From Tenodera sinensis (lineage: Eukaryota; Arthropoda; Insecta; Mantodea; Mantidae), in NCBI GenBank assembly GCA_030765045.1, contig CM060974.1, positions 47,534,839-47,598,838 on the forward strand: a stretch of DNA of 64,000 nt, in the 5' to 3' direction. The notes below the pieces were generated by a model, which made no database searches, had not been told where the DNA came from, and saw only the letters and a program-made list of their open reading frames with translations. Positions 45,498-57,359 of the stretch are shown here, piece by piece. Within the stretch, counting starts at the first letter, position 1. Each line of letters starts with the position of its first letter. A program made the translations under genes and the position numbers.

Positions 45498-46065
45498 TGG
45501 TACTAGATGGAATGAACATACACTCGGCATTTATTTCACTATATTACTTCAACACTTTTTCTCGTTTTTGCATTTTCGTCACACCAATTTATATTATATA
45601 TAGTCCCTCCAGCCTTCCAACAACTTTAGGACAAAAGCTTCATGAAAGTTTAGTCAATTTTCTACTCACATCCAGGAGCACTATAAAAACACGTCTTCCC
45701 GTATCAAGCACACGGACGCTATTCACTAAACAATTGGCGCCTCTTGACATGATGCTACCTTCTTTTTGTGTACATCCGCGTATGCGTCCATCAAATAGTT
45801 CCCGTATTGTTAGGGAAGCGATCTTTAGCTATTCTCCCTTCGCTTTCAGTATTGAACATATATAATTCTTTTATTTATACATATATATTAAAATTAAATG
45901 TGGAAATATTTATAACGTCTTTAAACAAACTTGTTTGTAACAATGAACAATAGCAACATGTTTTCGTCACTCAACCAACTCGTACCAACACCAAAAACAA
46001 ATTACACTCTCAACAAATATTCACATAAATGATTTTCTTTTGGGGTCTTACAATATTCTGTCTCA
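45498..46065 (-). repeat. 5' LTR of gag-only element copy 2
   Basis: 568 bp; minus strand begins TGAGACAGAATATTG and ends ctagtacca. A TATA-like region (atatatgtataaataaaag) lies about 200 bp into the LTR. Confidence 0.85.
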
Positions 46066-46369
46066 AGCTAATAAAGAAAACAGAAAACTTCAAGCTGAAA
46101 CAAAATGAACCAACAAACCACAAAAAATACAAAAATAGTTAAAGTTAAAAATGTGGTGAACCTATCCAAACAGAGTTTCACAGAAGTAGAAACCACATTA
46201 TTCAAAAATGATTTGAAAACACGTATCAGCCATTTAGTGAGTGAGTGAAATTTAAGGGGCTGTGGACAGCTATGTCATATGGGCCCATTCAGCCATTTAG
46301 GAAATATTGAAAACTATATTGCAGATATTGAAATTATGCCATAAAAAGAAAAATATCAAAATTACAGTA

Positions 46370-46590
46370 AAAAGTCTGATGTGGTGCAGTCACAAGACTT
46401 TCTCTACTCTGAACGGCTAATATAGCTTTATAAAAATGTGCAACGATGTTTCATTTGACAAAAGTTTAAGTATTCAAAAACTCACACAAATAACAAGGAA
46501 TTTCTCTGAAATGGTTCACTCTACAAAAAAAAAATTATTTGGATACAAACTGTGTGTTTTAGCAAGATCTACATTTTTTTTGTTAAACTT
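46370..46590 (+). repeat. Unclassified dispersed repeat, truncated copy
   Basis: It begins aaaaagtctgatgtggtgc, then caagactttctctactc, and follows the family to the agcaagatctacatttt block, then stops. It lies in the zinc-finger intron. Confidence 0.65.
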
Positions 46591-46804
46591 ACCACAAATT
46601 TACTCCCTTCCAAAAATCCACCAATAAGGTAAATCCATGACACTAATTATTAATAATGTTGATTCATCCATATATATATCAGACAGTTTGTAGAAAGGCT
46701 GCAATTTACTGAGGAATTTCAAAATTCCAGCACCAAAAATTTGTTGGAATTTATAAAAAAAAATCCAAAATTTTAAAATAGAAAACAATGAAGTCCTTGT
46801 CTCT

Positions 46805-47041
46805 AAATTAAAAATTAAATTATTCTGTTATTTAACGACACTGTCAATTGCCAGGATCACATCAGCGTCGCCGGTGTGCCGGAATTTCGTCCCGCAGTTC
46901 TTTTACATGCCAGTAAATCTACTGACATGGAGCTGTCGCTTTTAAGCACACTTATAAACCATCGGTCTGGGCCGGATTTGAACCCGCGACCTTGGGATCA
47001 GTAGGCCAGCGTCTAACCAACTGAGCCACCCAGACCGACAT
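46805..47041 (-). mobile_element. tRNA-derived SINE, fourth family
   Basis: The minus-strand head is strongly tRNA-like: gtctgggtggctcagttgg, then gcgggttcaaatccggcc. Flanks share cttgtctct (46796-46804 and 47042-47050). The body is less AT-rich and ends in an AT-rich tail. A functional tRNA gene is unlikely because the tRNA part continues into a SINE body. Confidence 0.78.
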
Positions 47042-47142
47042 CTTGTCTCTTTGGAAGTAGTATCTCTGTTCACAAGCATTTCCACAAACTGCATAACGAA
47101 ATTACCAGAGAATTGGTTATAGTCAAAAGAATTTAAAAAAAA

Positions 47143-47490
47143 GGAATCCAATAGAAGAATTCTGTAAACTAACAGAACTATGCATTAGGCAGAATTATTT
47201 CACTTTCAACAACAATTATGAAAAAACTTCAGGTCTCTTGCTAGGAAATCCAGTGTTACCATTCCTTGGTGATCTGTTAATGAGTGCACTGGAAACATGG
47301 ATAATGGAATTTTTTCTGCATCTGTTTAGGGTATGGTGAGATACGTAGATGACATTTTTGCTATTATTCCAAAAGAAACTAGCTGATGATCCTTTGGTAT
47401 TTTATTACTCAATTCACTGGACAGATTCATAAAATTTACAATAGAAATAGAAAAAGGATGGTTACTTTACCTAGACCTGAAAATTATGGG
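47143..47490 (+). pseudogene. Penelope-like reverse transcriptase fragment
   Basis: Reading across frames gives NYFTFNNNYEKTSGLLLGNP-like sequence followed by VRYVDDIFAI, the order seen in Penelope-like and related RTs: the 'F...xQxxGxxMGxPLSP' region, then YVDD. Many frameshifts and stops are present. It is too short to place in a family. Confidence 0.6.
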
Positions 47491-48410
47491 TTATAAAACA
47501 TTTTGGAAGAATGTACTGCCAGCCTTTTGGAAGTGCCACTCGATGTTTACGTTAAACTGTATTTCCGACATGACAGAGGTCCTACGCATTATGCTGTAAA
47601 TGTATGGGAGTATTTAAATCGAGCCCTCCCTATCCATTGTATCAAAAGAGGCAATCCTATCTTATCTCATTTGCCAGATCTCAAACCCATGAATTTCTTT
47701 TTCTAGGATCATTTTCAGACTATGGTGTACTCATCATTAATTGATGCTGGATGCCTGCATTATTGCAGCCAGTGATGAGATTTGCAACACACCAGGAATA
47801 CTCAACAGGGTTCAGAAATAATTTCTGCATCGATGTCACCTATGTATTGGTGTTAAGAGGTCACCAGTTTGAGCAGTTGCTTTGAAATCTGCACCTACTC
47901 ATAACTTGTATCTACTTGTCATATTGTAATGTTAATATCAATTCAACTTAGGTTAATTATAATTCCCTCACATGTAGGTGTTTCAAGTACTTATCAAATA
48001 TTTACTTGTTTGTAAGCTGTTAGTTAAGCTTGAACAATTTGTTTTATGAAGTTTTCAGTGTTAAATTTGAAATAAACGTTGGTTAAATGAAAAACAACAC
48101 AACATGAATATTTCTAGTAAATTAAATTTAACAGGTACTTAAGAAAGAAAGAAACAAAAAGGAGCGTAAAAATAGCTAACTACAGGGATTTCAACCTGAG
48201 CTTTTAATTCAAATGTATCTTTGTCTTCCTGGCAACATATCCATTATGCTAGATACTCAGGAATATGAAAATTGTCCAATTTTTTTCTCAGCATATGTTA
48301 CAGTTGCAATGGACATGATCAGTGGCGTGTGTGTGCCCAAGCAATTTTAAGGCACAATTCTGTAATTTGAAATCTTAGTTATTGGAATAAAACTACCTCA
48401 CTTCTAAAAT
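47491..48410 (+). pseudogene. IS630/Tc1-type transposase relic with 3' end
   Basis: The frame at 47503-47706 reads PLDVYVKLYFRHDRGPTHYA, then VNVWEYLNRALP and LPDLKPMNFFF, which recalls the DDE-domain centre and third catalytic block (usually SPDLTPMDFFLW). It continues in other frames to the C-terminus (CIDVTYVLV) and a 3' region at 47900-48400. That region matches, inverted, 56027-56760. It directly abuts the Penelope fragment, so one element is inserted in or fused to the other. Confidence 0.65.
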
Positions 48411-48419
48411 TTTCTGTGG

Positions 48420-49800
48420 AGTAAAAGCAACTATTTTCTAATCCATTGCAATCTTAATCTCTTCATAAATATGATGTTTGAAACTACACAGGCTTTATAA
48501 ATGTGTCTCTCACAGACGTGCATGCATGGACACGCACACACAAACATGCACACACACTTTCTCTCATTATAATATCATTAATAAAGATAAAAAAGAAACA
48601 TAAATCTATATGGGTTTCCAGAAGAATGGCTTTATGCACTATTTAGTCCTATATACATATGTATATTTTACCAATACTTTCCATTTATAGCAAGGGGAGT
48701 TGGGATAACCAGACTGTAAGAGTGAGAATATTTATTCTAAGTATTTTGATACTCACAAATCCTCACATAAAGCAAGAAGATAAACATATGCCAGTGCTGA
48801 ATTTGAAAACTTCACCACTGAATCATGCTTTTGCAGCACACACACTATAACACAGTTCCAAACATTTCAAACATCAGCAACAAAGGCTATCTATTGACAC
48901 AAACATTCCTCTCCATCGAAGACGTCGCCTTTAAGACCTATCAGATCTCGTGTTTGGTGTGCGGACTAGCTCTACCAAGAGGTCCTAATCTGCAGGGTAT
49001 GCGTGAGTTATGGTAGGAATGGAACCAAACAAAGAATTAACCAACATATCACTTTATTTGTAAATTTCCAGATTTGTAGAGAACTGCCAAGGATATTTAA
49101 ATAGAATATAACTTTGTAACTTCAAGTACAACGTTTTAACCCTTTAACTTTGTCACCCTTTAGCAACCGTCGAATTATGTATATGCGCTAGCTTACGTAC
49201 AACTCAGAAATTGCACGTGTACTCTCGGCTCGATTCAAGATGAGTGTGTGTACAGTTGCATTTGTTTTTGCGTGAGCAACACGAAGGAAGCGATTTTCAT
49301 TGGTTAACTTTAGAGCACGTTATGGTAAGATATGAATCAGCCCGTGGAATCACTATGGGTTCGTGCAAACAACAATTGTGACCTTATCACTCATTTAAAT
49401 CTGCCTAGACTTCCATTCTTGAGACTTTAACATATTCAGCTTTATTGGGTCTTCCCCTTAACTATTGACTAGAATCTCCTTTTGTTTCTTTCTATTATCA
49501 AATATATATATTGACATTATAATTTCGGTTTCACTATATAATCATCTACAGTCATCTCTTTATCCTTTACTCCAAATAACACTAATCTTTTATTGCAATT
49601 CTAATACTTTTGCTTTCATTTAGCATTCATTTCATAATTGTTTTCCAAGTTAGAGGAAAGTGTAGCTCATAGTGGATGCCACAATAATAAAGAGCACATT
49701 GTGATGTCAGGGTCAGTGCTCAGTGCAGATGGGACCAAGCTACTTTACATCACATGCAGTGGTGGCAAAAACGTTTAGGGCTGGGCAGCATTATATGACT
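48420..49800. other. No gene; small CA tract at about 48530-48560
   Basis: Mostly AT-rich. Bases 49140-49400 are somewhat richer in CpG (gcgctagcttacgtac) but without a recognisable promoter or frame. Confidence 0.3.
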
Positions 49801-49807
49801 GCTGTGT

Positions 49808-50330
49808 GTATGTGACTGTCAGCAACCTAGGTGGCAGAAACAAAAGGAGTTTTGAGAACATTTGCAAAACTTCTAGCTGAGTAATTTCTGGTATGTGTGT
49901 GTGTGTAATTGAGAAAGGTCTGAGTGACGTCATCCTCAGTACATAAAGAGCCCTGAATTGTGTGAGTTTTAAAGTTTAGTTGGGACTGAGTCTGTGAGTG
50001 TATCAGCGAGTGTGAGACAGCAGTGCATTTATCTATTATTGTAAGAAGATTCAAGTGTCGCAAGTGATTATATCATCATAATTAGGATATGAGAGACAGA
50101 GGAAGTGAAGAAATGCACTGAAAGGACTGAGCAAGGTTATGAGAAGAACAGTTGTGAGTTGTGATAGCCCAAAAGACTAGACTTTGTTGATGACAAGAAC
50201 AAAATAGTGTATGTGTAGTAAAATTTTAGAAGACAATGAACTGAAAGAAAAGTAATCAGACTGCATTTTGTAATTTTGTCATGCTGGTGTCAGGAAGTAG
50301 GGTTTGTCAAATTGTCATTTTGTCACAATA
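49808..50330 (+). repeat. Solo LTR (second LTR family) with adjoining primer-site remnant
   Basis: It starts near tgtgactgtcagcaac and ends near ttttgtcat, followed by ctggtgtcaggaagtaggg, which resembles a primer-binding site of the TGGTGTCAGAAGTGGG type (complementary to the 3' end of a leucine tRNA). The whole 0.5 kb aligns with 52122-52725. No coding region adjoins. Confidence 0.55.
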
Positions 50331-50458
50331 TTTGTTATTACTTGCACAAGTACCTCCTAATTTTTAAAAACTATCACCACCATTACTTTCAACAATTCAA
50401 ATGCATCAGCCTCTATTTTTATTACTTTCTAATTGCATCATCCAAACATTTTTACCAA

Positions 50459-50760
<302 letters not shown>

Positions 50761-50798
50761 CAAAAGTTCTGAGTATAAAAGATTTCTATGAAACATAC

Positions 50799-51264
50799 CT
50801 TAATATCATCACAGTGAGATGAAGTTTCTGTTTCCAGCCACCAAGGTTCTTCTTTAATTTCTATTTTGTTATCCATTTCATGATCACTGTTCTGTTTGTT
50901 AACTGGCATTACCACATCCTCTGGAAGAAATTCGCTGTGTTTCTGGGAAGCAATTGACCTTTTGGTATCATTCTTGCCACTGCTGTTGCATGTTGCAGAT
51001 TCAGACCTGATGCTCTTTATGACATCTTTGGTATAACAGTCTCTCTCTTTCTGTAAACAAAAGTCTGGAAGAGGAGTGTCTGGTTTAGTTTCTGTTTTGC
51101 ATGTCATGTTATGATCATTGTCAAGAAACACAGCATCACTGGTTGTCTTCATTATAACATTCTTGCTAAAGAACTCTCGCTCATTCTGCGAGGACAAGGA
51201 GTCTAAGAGAGGATCGCCTTCTTTGATTTTTATTTTGGTATCCATTTCACAAGTGTTCCTGCAT
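50799..51264 (-). CDS. C2H2 zinc-finger protein, exon A (N-terminus)
   Basis: The likely start is ATG at 51245 (MDTKIKIKEGDPLL...). The 149 encoded residues are hydrophilic and contain two related motifs, DTKIKIKE near the start and DNKIEIKEEPWW near the end, typical of the non-finger N-terminal part of insect multi-finger proteins. The exon ends DDIK at a consensus donor (aag|gtatgt, donor GT at 50797-50798). Upstream of the ATG an acceptor-like cag ends at 51265; an ATG at 51264 is out of frame and short, so the exon seems to include a few 5' untranslated bases. No finger is present in this exon. Its decayed copy near 8.2 kb ends at the same kind of donor. Confidence 0.72.
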
Positions 51265-51439
51265 CTGATGTTGCTAATTCTATGGAGAAACAAACATATT
51301 ATGAATAGCAGAGCAATAGTAAGCAAAGTTTATGATCAGGAGACAAGACTACTGTATACATTGTGTCTTTATTGATGTCAAATATTTTGGGAATGCCCTC
51401 TCAAAATCCAAACAGTAAAATAGAACTCATACGCACATG

Positions 51440-53010
51440 AGTCTGAAAATAAATGGAGTTATGAGACAAAATTGAAAGTTAAAAATTGCTCAATGTGGCT
51501 TTCTCCTACTTCATTATATCCTGTAAACATGCATTGCATGCTGTAACATACTTTGTTGTGAATTCCTGGGGTGTTTTGTATATGGTTCAATCCAGTGTGG
51601 ATACACTCTGAGTGTCAATATGTGATAGAGGGGTTGTATAAAACAGACTTAAAATGTCCCCAAATAAAACAAATCTAATGGATTAAAATCAGGAGATCAA
51701 GCAGGCCATGCAATGAAGCCCCTTTAACCAGTCAATATATGTGGAAATTTATTATTCAAGAAATTATGTACTACCCAAATGAAATGAGTCGGTACATTAT
51801 CATATAAAACTAAGATTTGTTGGATCTTCAGAGGTACCCACAAAATTAAATGATGCAACTCTGTTCTAGAAAGTGTAGGTACGTACATTTGGGTGTGGAG
51901 GAAAGAAATAGGGAATAAGGTGATCATCAATGTTTCCACATCAAATATTTACCCAGAACCTCTGTTGATGTCTGTTGTGTTATACTTCATGAGGATTATC
52001 ACAGGCTCAGTTATGAGTAACGTGAAGCTGACTGAAGGACAAAACTAAGGATGGCAAGCACCCGGCTACTCCATCCCATTGTTGGTGTATATATCAAAGG
52101 TGCTTAAGCTCAGGCTACCTCATGTGACTGTTGTGGACACATAACAATCACAGAGTGGCAGAACAAAATGGGGTTTTTTCCGATTATTTGAGAAGCGTTC
52201 GGTGGCTAGTATATTTATAGAAGTTCAAGAAGGGTCCATGTTATGTCACCCTAGCTATATAAGGAGGCAAGGTAATGAACAAAGAAATTAGTTGTAGATA
52301 TGAGCAGTTGGAAGTCAGTCAGTTTTTAGTTTCAGTGTGTGTCAACTGTGTACATATGGTTGTTCGATAAGAAGATGAAAGCAGTTAATAAGTGTTGAGT
52401 GATTGTATCGTCAAAGTCAGCTGTTTGAGAAACAAAGAAAGTGAGAAAAAGATAAAATGGAGTGAGTCAAGGTTATGGGAAGGAAACAATTGTGAGTTGT
52501 AATATCATGAAACACTATATAGACTGTGTCACATCAATAAAAGAGGACTGTGTATTTGTACAGAAATTCAGTTAGAAGAAATTGAAGTGAGAAAAAAAAT
52601 AAATGGATTGAGCTTTTGTTATTTTGATATACTGGTGTCAAAAGTGGGCTTTGTCAAATTATCAAATTGTTACAGTGGTGTCAGGAATGGGATTCACCAA
52701 ATTGTCATTTTGTTACAGTGTTATGAAAATTGAAGGTACCATGATCAGTAAACCTACCCAGTCTCATCAGTGAACAAGGTGCCAGATAAGAAATTCAACA
52801 TTGTAGAATTTTGAAACATGCAATGGCATGAACTTTTCTTGATTCAAAATCTGCCGCATTTAGTCCTTGCAGCTACTAAAGGTGATGCAGGTACAGAAGA
52901 TTTTCATGTAAACTTCTCCAGATGGTCAATATGAGCAATGCATCTGTGCTATCTGATGGGCTTGCAAACACATAATGAAGAACTTGCTTTTCACAGTCAG
53001 TGCTTCGTAC
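51440..53010 (-). pseudogene. IS630/Tc1-like transposase relic split by a solo LTR
   Basis: On the minus strand, 52990-52740 contains LSGTLFTDETG, the usual first catalytic Asp block (LFTDEATF). After an interruption, 51990-51640 contains VLYDNVPTHF (usual QHDGAPAHF) and AWPA*SPDFNPLDL (usual AWPARSPDLNPLDF), and 51560-51490 resembles the C-terminus. Stops and frameshifts are frequent. The gap is filled by the LTR at 52122-52725. The host element is dead and was split after it inserted. Confidence 0.7.
52122..52725 (+). repeat. Solo LTR (second LTR family), inside the transposase relic
   Basis: It aligns with 49808-50330 from tgtgactgttgtggac onward: both share a TATA-containing upstream half, a 'sagcaaggttatg' block and a 3' primer-site-like sequence. 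Here actggtgtcaaaagtggg appears, followed by a second, related sequence gtggtgtcaggaatggg. tatataaggaggc at about 52255 looks like a TATA box. It interrupts the DDE transposase relic. Confidence 0.55.
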
Positions 53011-53335
53011 CTGTCTTGGTCGTGCTTACATCCAAAACACTCCAATTAAAGGAATCACTCTCATTCAAGTGTTTGAGAATGTTCATGAACAGCATAATCT
53101 GTTAGGGCATCTTTCTGCATAAAGTGCAAGTGCTTGGATACATTCACCTCTGCAAGGTCATACATATAGTGCATATCAGTCTCTTCACTCACAGAATATA
53201 TTTCAGAGTGACTACGAAAGTTTTGAGAAGTGAGAAAATGAAAGTCGGTCCAACTGAATTGAATGCAGGTTGAAATAGCCCCATCCTTTGTGAGTAAATA
53301 ATATTTGGTACTGACTCTCCCACTCCAGGAATTTC
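53010..53335. other. Spacer, possible N-terminal remains of the transposase relic
   Basis: The minus strand shows weak transposase-like phrases but nothing certain. Confidence 0.3.
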
Positions 53336-53339
53336 AGCA

Positions 53340-54345
53340 GTGCAAGGACAAATGCAGATGGGAAGAGAGCACTTTTGCTCATCGATTTTCTATGATCTTA
53401 AAAGTGGGTTAAACCAGTGCCAAAGTCTTGAAAGTTTGCAAGAAGCTTTTGGGGATATTTTTCCTTTCCATGTCACAGTTTTCCAACAGTTTCAGGAGTT
53501 TAAAAGGGGCCAAACATATTTGAAAGATGAGGAGAGAAGTGTGGGTCCTTCAGTGGCAGTGACTGAGGAAAATATTACAAAACTGAGTGAATGCTTCACA
53601 AAAATGATCACATAAGATTTAAACAAGTTGAGGCATCATTGCAGATGGGTTTACCAGCAGTTTTGAAAATCCTACAGGAATTCCTTTGTGTGACAAAGGT
53701 TACATCCCAATGAGTGCCTCACAATTTGACAAAAGAGCAAAATCACACCCATGTTGAATGGTGTGAGAAAATGCTGACACGATTCAAAGCAGGGGATTCC
53801 AAATGGATTTCCGACATCATCACAGATGATGAAGCCTGGATTTATTAGTTTGATCCGGAGACCTAGTGGAGTAAGCAGTGTGAATCTTTTCTGATGATAA
53901 TGCACTGACAAAAGTGTTGCCAAAACATCCACAATAAAATGGTGACCTTATTTTTCCTAAATGGCAGTCTTGTGGCAACCATTTCTCTGGAGAAGCAAAG
54001 CATGGTTACAACTAACTGGTACACTATGGTTTGCTTGCCAAAATTTTTTGCCAAGCTTCAAGAATGACCACACACACGACTGTGACATTATGACAACACA
54101 TTTGCACACATGCCCAATGTCACCATTCAGTTCCTGGAGTCTACAGAGGTCAAACTTATAATTCATTCACCATACAGTCCTGGCCAGGCCCCATGTGACT
54201 TTCTTCTCTTTCCGATGATAAGAAATTGCATGCGTGGAGAGAGATTTTCAACCCCTGAGGACGCTGCTACTACCTACGAAGGGAAACTTGCAGCCATCAA
54301 AGAAAACATGGCAGGAGTGCTTCCAGAAGTAATTTCAGCAAATGC
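53340..54345 (+). pseudogene. mariner transposase pseudogene 1
   Basis: The first frame (53340-53615) has the N-terminal helix-turn-helix region (KSGLNQCQSLESLQEAFGD, FQEFKRGQ). Further frames give WISDIITDDEAWIY (usual D1 block 'TGDEKWIY'), a degraded middle, and YSPGQAPCDFLLFP (usual YSPDLAPCDFFLFP) ending at 54345. At least five stops or frameshifts are visible. A normal mariner transposase is about 345 residues; nearly the whole length is covered. Terminal repeats are eroded; acatcctgtatag at 54712 may be a relic of the right end. Confidence 0.85.
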
Positions 54346-54349
54346 ATAG

Positions 54350-54785
54350 GTGTATACGGTGTGGTGGTGAGTACGTTGAGAAAGTGCAACAATAGAATAA
54401 TTTTAAAAACATTATTCTTGGTGTGTTTCAAAACTGTTGTAGTGACCTTTGTACTTTTGCTGTCTGCGCAGTACAAAAAACAACCAAATAATTGGTGGAT
54501 AATTTCATTCAGTTATTTACTAATTCTGTCCTCTACAACAAACAACTTGAACAAAAAATGATCAGTGGATACAGTTTAATTAAATTATTATTGGTGTCAT
54601 AATGGGGCAAATTCTTTAACAGCTCTCTTACAAATGATTCTTGAGCCCCATGTTCATATGAACTTTTTTGATGTTTCAAGGGTGTCCCTGAAATTTTAAC
54701 ACCAGTAAAATTACATCCTGTATAGTTGAGATGTGTTTGTTACTGTCACTGCCCTATACACAGTTACTGGCTCATCTAACATACG
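54350..54785. other. Spacer between two mariner relics
   Basis: AT-rich; likely includes 3' untranslated and terminal remains of mariner 1. Confidence 0.35.
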
Positions 54786-55830
54786 AGGGCCATACTGAAA
54801 ATAGTGAGCATGTACTTTTAAAAACTCCTATCTTTTTAGATAAACCGAGCACATCATCATAATCTGCAGACTTTCCTCTCACTTTTCAGCATAATCTGCA
54901 TTTCTTTGCACACATTTTCGCCATCATTCTCCAAGTTTTAAAATACCCTTAGGAAGACACTGATGCACTGCTTCTTAAATATTCTCCACCATTTCATAGT
55001 GTTGACCTTATATCTGCTCTTTAAAAACCAAAAATATGGTAGTTGGAATGTACCAAGTCTAGACTGTACGGAGGATGTGGAAGTTTCCTATCCAAATGCT
55101 CTAATCTTCATTGTGACATAGGTAGGGTGAGGACGCTCATTATCCTGTTGCAGGATGATCGTCTTTCCATGGCACTTATCGCCCAATACACTAAGGAGCC
55201 TCCAAAGTGTCTGGATATAGTGGGCAGCGTTTATGGTTTGTCCAGGTTCAAGAAAATTAACTAAACTGCAACCTGTGAATTTTGGAGGGCCCTAGCCATA
55301 ACCTTCCCAACTGATGGCATGGTCTTAAATTCCATTCCAATCTCTGGCATTTTGTTTCAGGCTTGTGTTGATGGAACCAGTGTTCACTGCCTTTATAATA
55401 CTCATCAGAAAATTATAACCCTTATTTTGGAATCTCAGCATGATGTTTTGGGTGATGGTTCTTTCTGAAGTTTGTGGTCTTCGGTCAATAAACGTGGGAC
55501 CCAATGGCACAGACTTTTGGATAACCTAAGCTTTGTATCATTTCTTGCACTACACAATGTCCTGCTATAAGGTGTGCAGCAATTTCATCCACAGTGATAT
55601 ACTTATCAGCTGTAATGACCTCATCAACTCTTTCCCTGTTGCAATGTGTGGAGGCGGTGTGCAGAAGACTGTACCCATCTTGGATACCCATTTTCCCATC
55701 GTTGAAATGTTTCACCCATCTCCTAACACTCTTACACACATCTCCATAGGTGAATTTCAGCAGATTTTCCCTCCTTAACAGGAAATTTAATTACAACACG
55801 TCAAAATTAAACATTGATGTTTGCCATTTT
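54786..55830 (-). pseudogene. mariner transposase pseudogene 2
   Basis: On the minus strand, 55739-55485 reads SVRRWVKHFNDGKMGIQDG, then ITVDEIAAHLIAGHCVVQEM and LGYPKVCA, the mariner DNA-binding and linker regions. Farther on, 55200-55080 gives IILQQDNERPHPTYVTM (usual 'LLHDNARPH') and a degraded C-terminus. Stops and deletions make it dead. The end atacgagggccatactga near 54781 looks like an eroded terminal repeat. It is only distantly related to mariner 1. Confidence 0.82.
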
Positions 55831-56026
55831 GGAAATACTGCCTATGGTCATGTGAAAGAAACTAATGACATCACAATATGGCAACATGTAGTGTAAAGTC
55901 TGTAGATCTCAATCTTGCAATTCTTTTAGTTACATTGTTGGATTTTGAATCTTAACAATGGGTTACTCACGACATTCAGTATGACACTCCTATTTCCTAA
56001 CACAAACTGTCTTGTGTAACAATATA

Positions 56027-56760
56027 CAGGGTGTAAATGAATAACGCTGCACGAATTTTGCGGGTAATAGAGAGTTCATAGACAATCAATTTGAGACATG
56101 AAACCTATGGTCCAGGATTACAAATTACAGAGCTAAACCTTAAAATTGTTTGAGCGCATGCACGCCACTGATCATGTCCAATGCAGCTGTAACGTGTGAT
56201 AAGGGAGCAAGTGGGTAAACTCCTGTCTGTTTAGGGTAGTGGATGTGATGTCATGATGCGAAGGTACGCACCTGCTAAAAGCGCAGGTTAAAATATCCAT
56301 CAGCTTATATTTTTTATCCTCTTTCTTTCTCTCCTCCCTTCTTTCTTTCTTTCACTCTATCTTAGTCTCTCTTTCTTTCCTTTCCTTCTTCCCTCACACC
56401 TTACCTCCCTTCCTCCTTCTCTCCCTCTCTTCCTTTCTTCTTTCTTCATAAGCGCATGCTTAATTTAATTTGATCTGCAGGAAACATTTGTGTCGCCTTG
56501 TAAGTTTAACTAGTGTTTAAAATTTTTGTTTCAAGTGTGTTTAACTATTACATATTTATTTGTATGACCTACAATAGTAGGTACACGCTGAGAACTTCGT
56601 CTTCACTTAAATGAGATGGTTCAAGACTAACTAGCTGCTTGGAAACAAGTAAATAATGAATAAGCACTTGAAACAGCTACATGCTACTGAATTATTATAA
56701 ACATAAGTTGGATTGATATTAACATTACAATACAACAGATAGATACAAGCATTTAAATGT
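56027..56760 (-). mobile_element. 3' end of an IS630/Tc1-like transposon with TIR
   Basis: The plus-strand start tacagggtgtaaatgaataa is a typical terminal inverted repeat preceded by TA. The body, read on the minus strand, matches the 3' region of the 47491-48410 element (catgatcagtggcgtg; gtaatgttaatatcaat; tttcaagtgcttat). A (CTTT)n-rich tract lies at about 56325-56450. Transposase coding sequence and the other terminus are missing, so the copy is truncated at about 56760 where a SINE begins. Confidence 0.7.
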
Positions 56761-56767
56761 TATTTAA

Positions 56768-57065
56768 ACCCGGGACATAAAGTACTTACTAAGTAAGTCG
56801 CCCTTGAGGTATTGTCTCTGATGTGAGATTTCTCTTGTGGTCTACCGGGAAAAAATGCAAATCAACTGGGGAATTTAATGTTGTGCTGGCAAGTTAGCCA
56901 TGGTAGCTTAATGGTGAGAGCAGCCGCTTGATAAGTGGAAGATCCGTGGTTCAAATCCCAGCTATGGCATTGAATTTTTCAGTCCTGATTTAACCTCTTA
57001 TAGCATTGCCTTACACGCGGCTTGTGTGTTTAAAAACACCAACAGTAAGTTGGTGAAAAAATAAA
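56768..57065 (+). mobile_element. tRNA-containing SINE, full-length plus copy
   Basis: It starts cccgggacataaagtactt and runs through the leader (gatgtgagatttctctt, ctaccgggaaa), tRNA-like core (ggtagcttaatggtgag; B box ggttcaaatccc) and body to a tail at aagttggtgaaaaaataaat. The order of parts shows that the tRNA-like region is internal, about 130 bp from the 5' end. Confidence 0.8.
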
Positions 57066-57359
57066 TCAAATGTTTAAAGTTATTTGCATGACTAATAACA
57101 GGCATATCTTAAAATTTGTTGTAAATAACTTATGAAGCTCTTTTCATTCTGAATTACTTTTATATAATTGGTAAATGTAAAGGATAGACAAAATCTTTCT
57201 ACACAAAAAATGAGATCTCTATAAGGCACACCACTTACATCAAACTTTTTATGGCATTCAGCATTTCCAAGATATTCCTTTCTACAATTTATGGTTTTTG
57301 ACATAGGCACTTAAGCTGTTGACTTTCTCTCCTAATACCTATAGTAAGCATAAGAAGTA

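Larger units (their letters stand above)
41295..46065 (-). mobile_element. gag-only LTR retrotransposon, copy 2 (both LTRs present)
   Basis: The left (3') LTR is 41295-41869 and the right (5') LTR 45498-46065, highly similar and both TG...CA. Between them, on the minus strand, lie a shortened leader, a gag pseudogene (43081-45145), an AT-rich 3' region and a purine tract next to the 3' LTR. The internal part is only 3.6 kb and shows no pol, so copy 1 and copy 2 agree that the family is gag-only. Flanks gtcg and agcta do not match, so the usual 4-6-bp duplication is missing; a leader fragment lies outside the 3' LTR instead. It sits in the large intron of the zinc-finger gene, in the same orientation. 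Confidence 0.88.

Noticed and set aside
46955..47041. Candidate tRNA gene with good A and B boxes on the minus strand
   Set aside because: The tRNA-like part continues into a SINE body with flanking duplications, so it is a SINE promoter rather than a tRNA gene.
49140..49400. Possible CpG-rich promoter for the zinc-finger gene
   Set aside because: It lies downstream of exon A in gene orientation (inside the intron) and has no recognisable core promoter elements.
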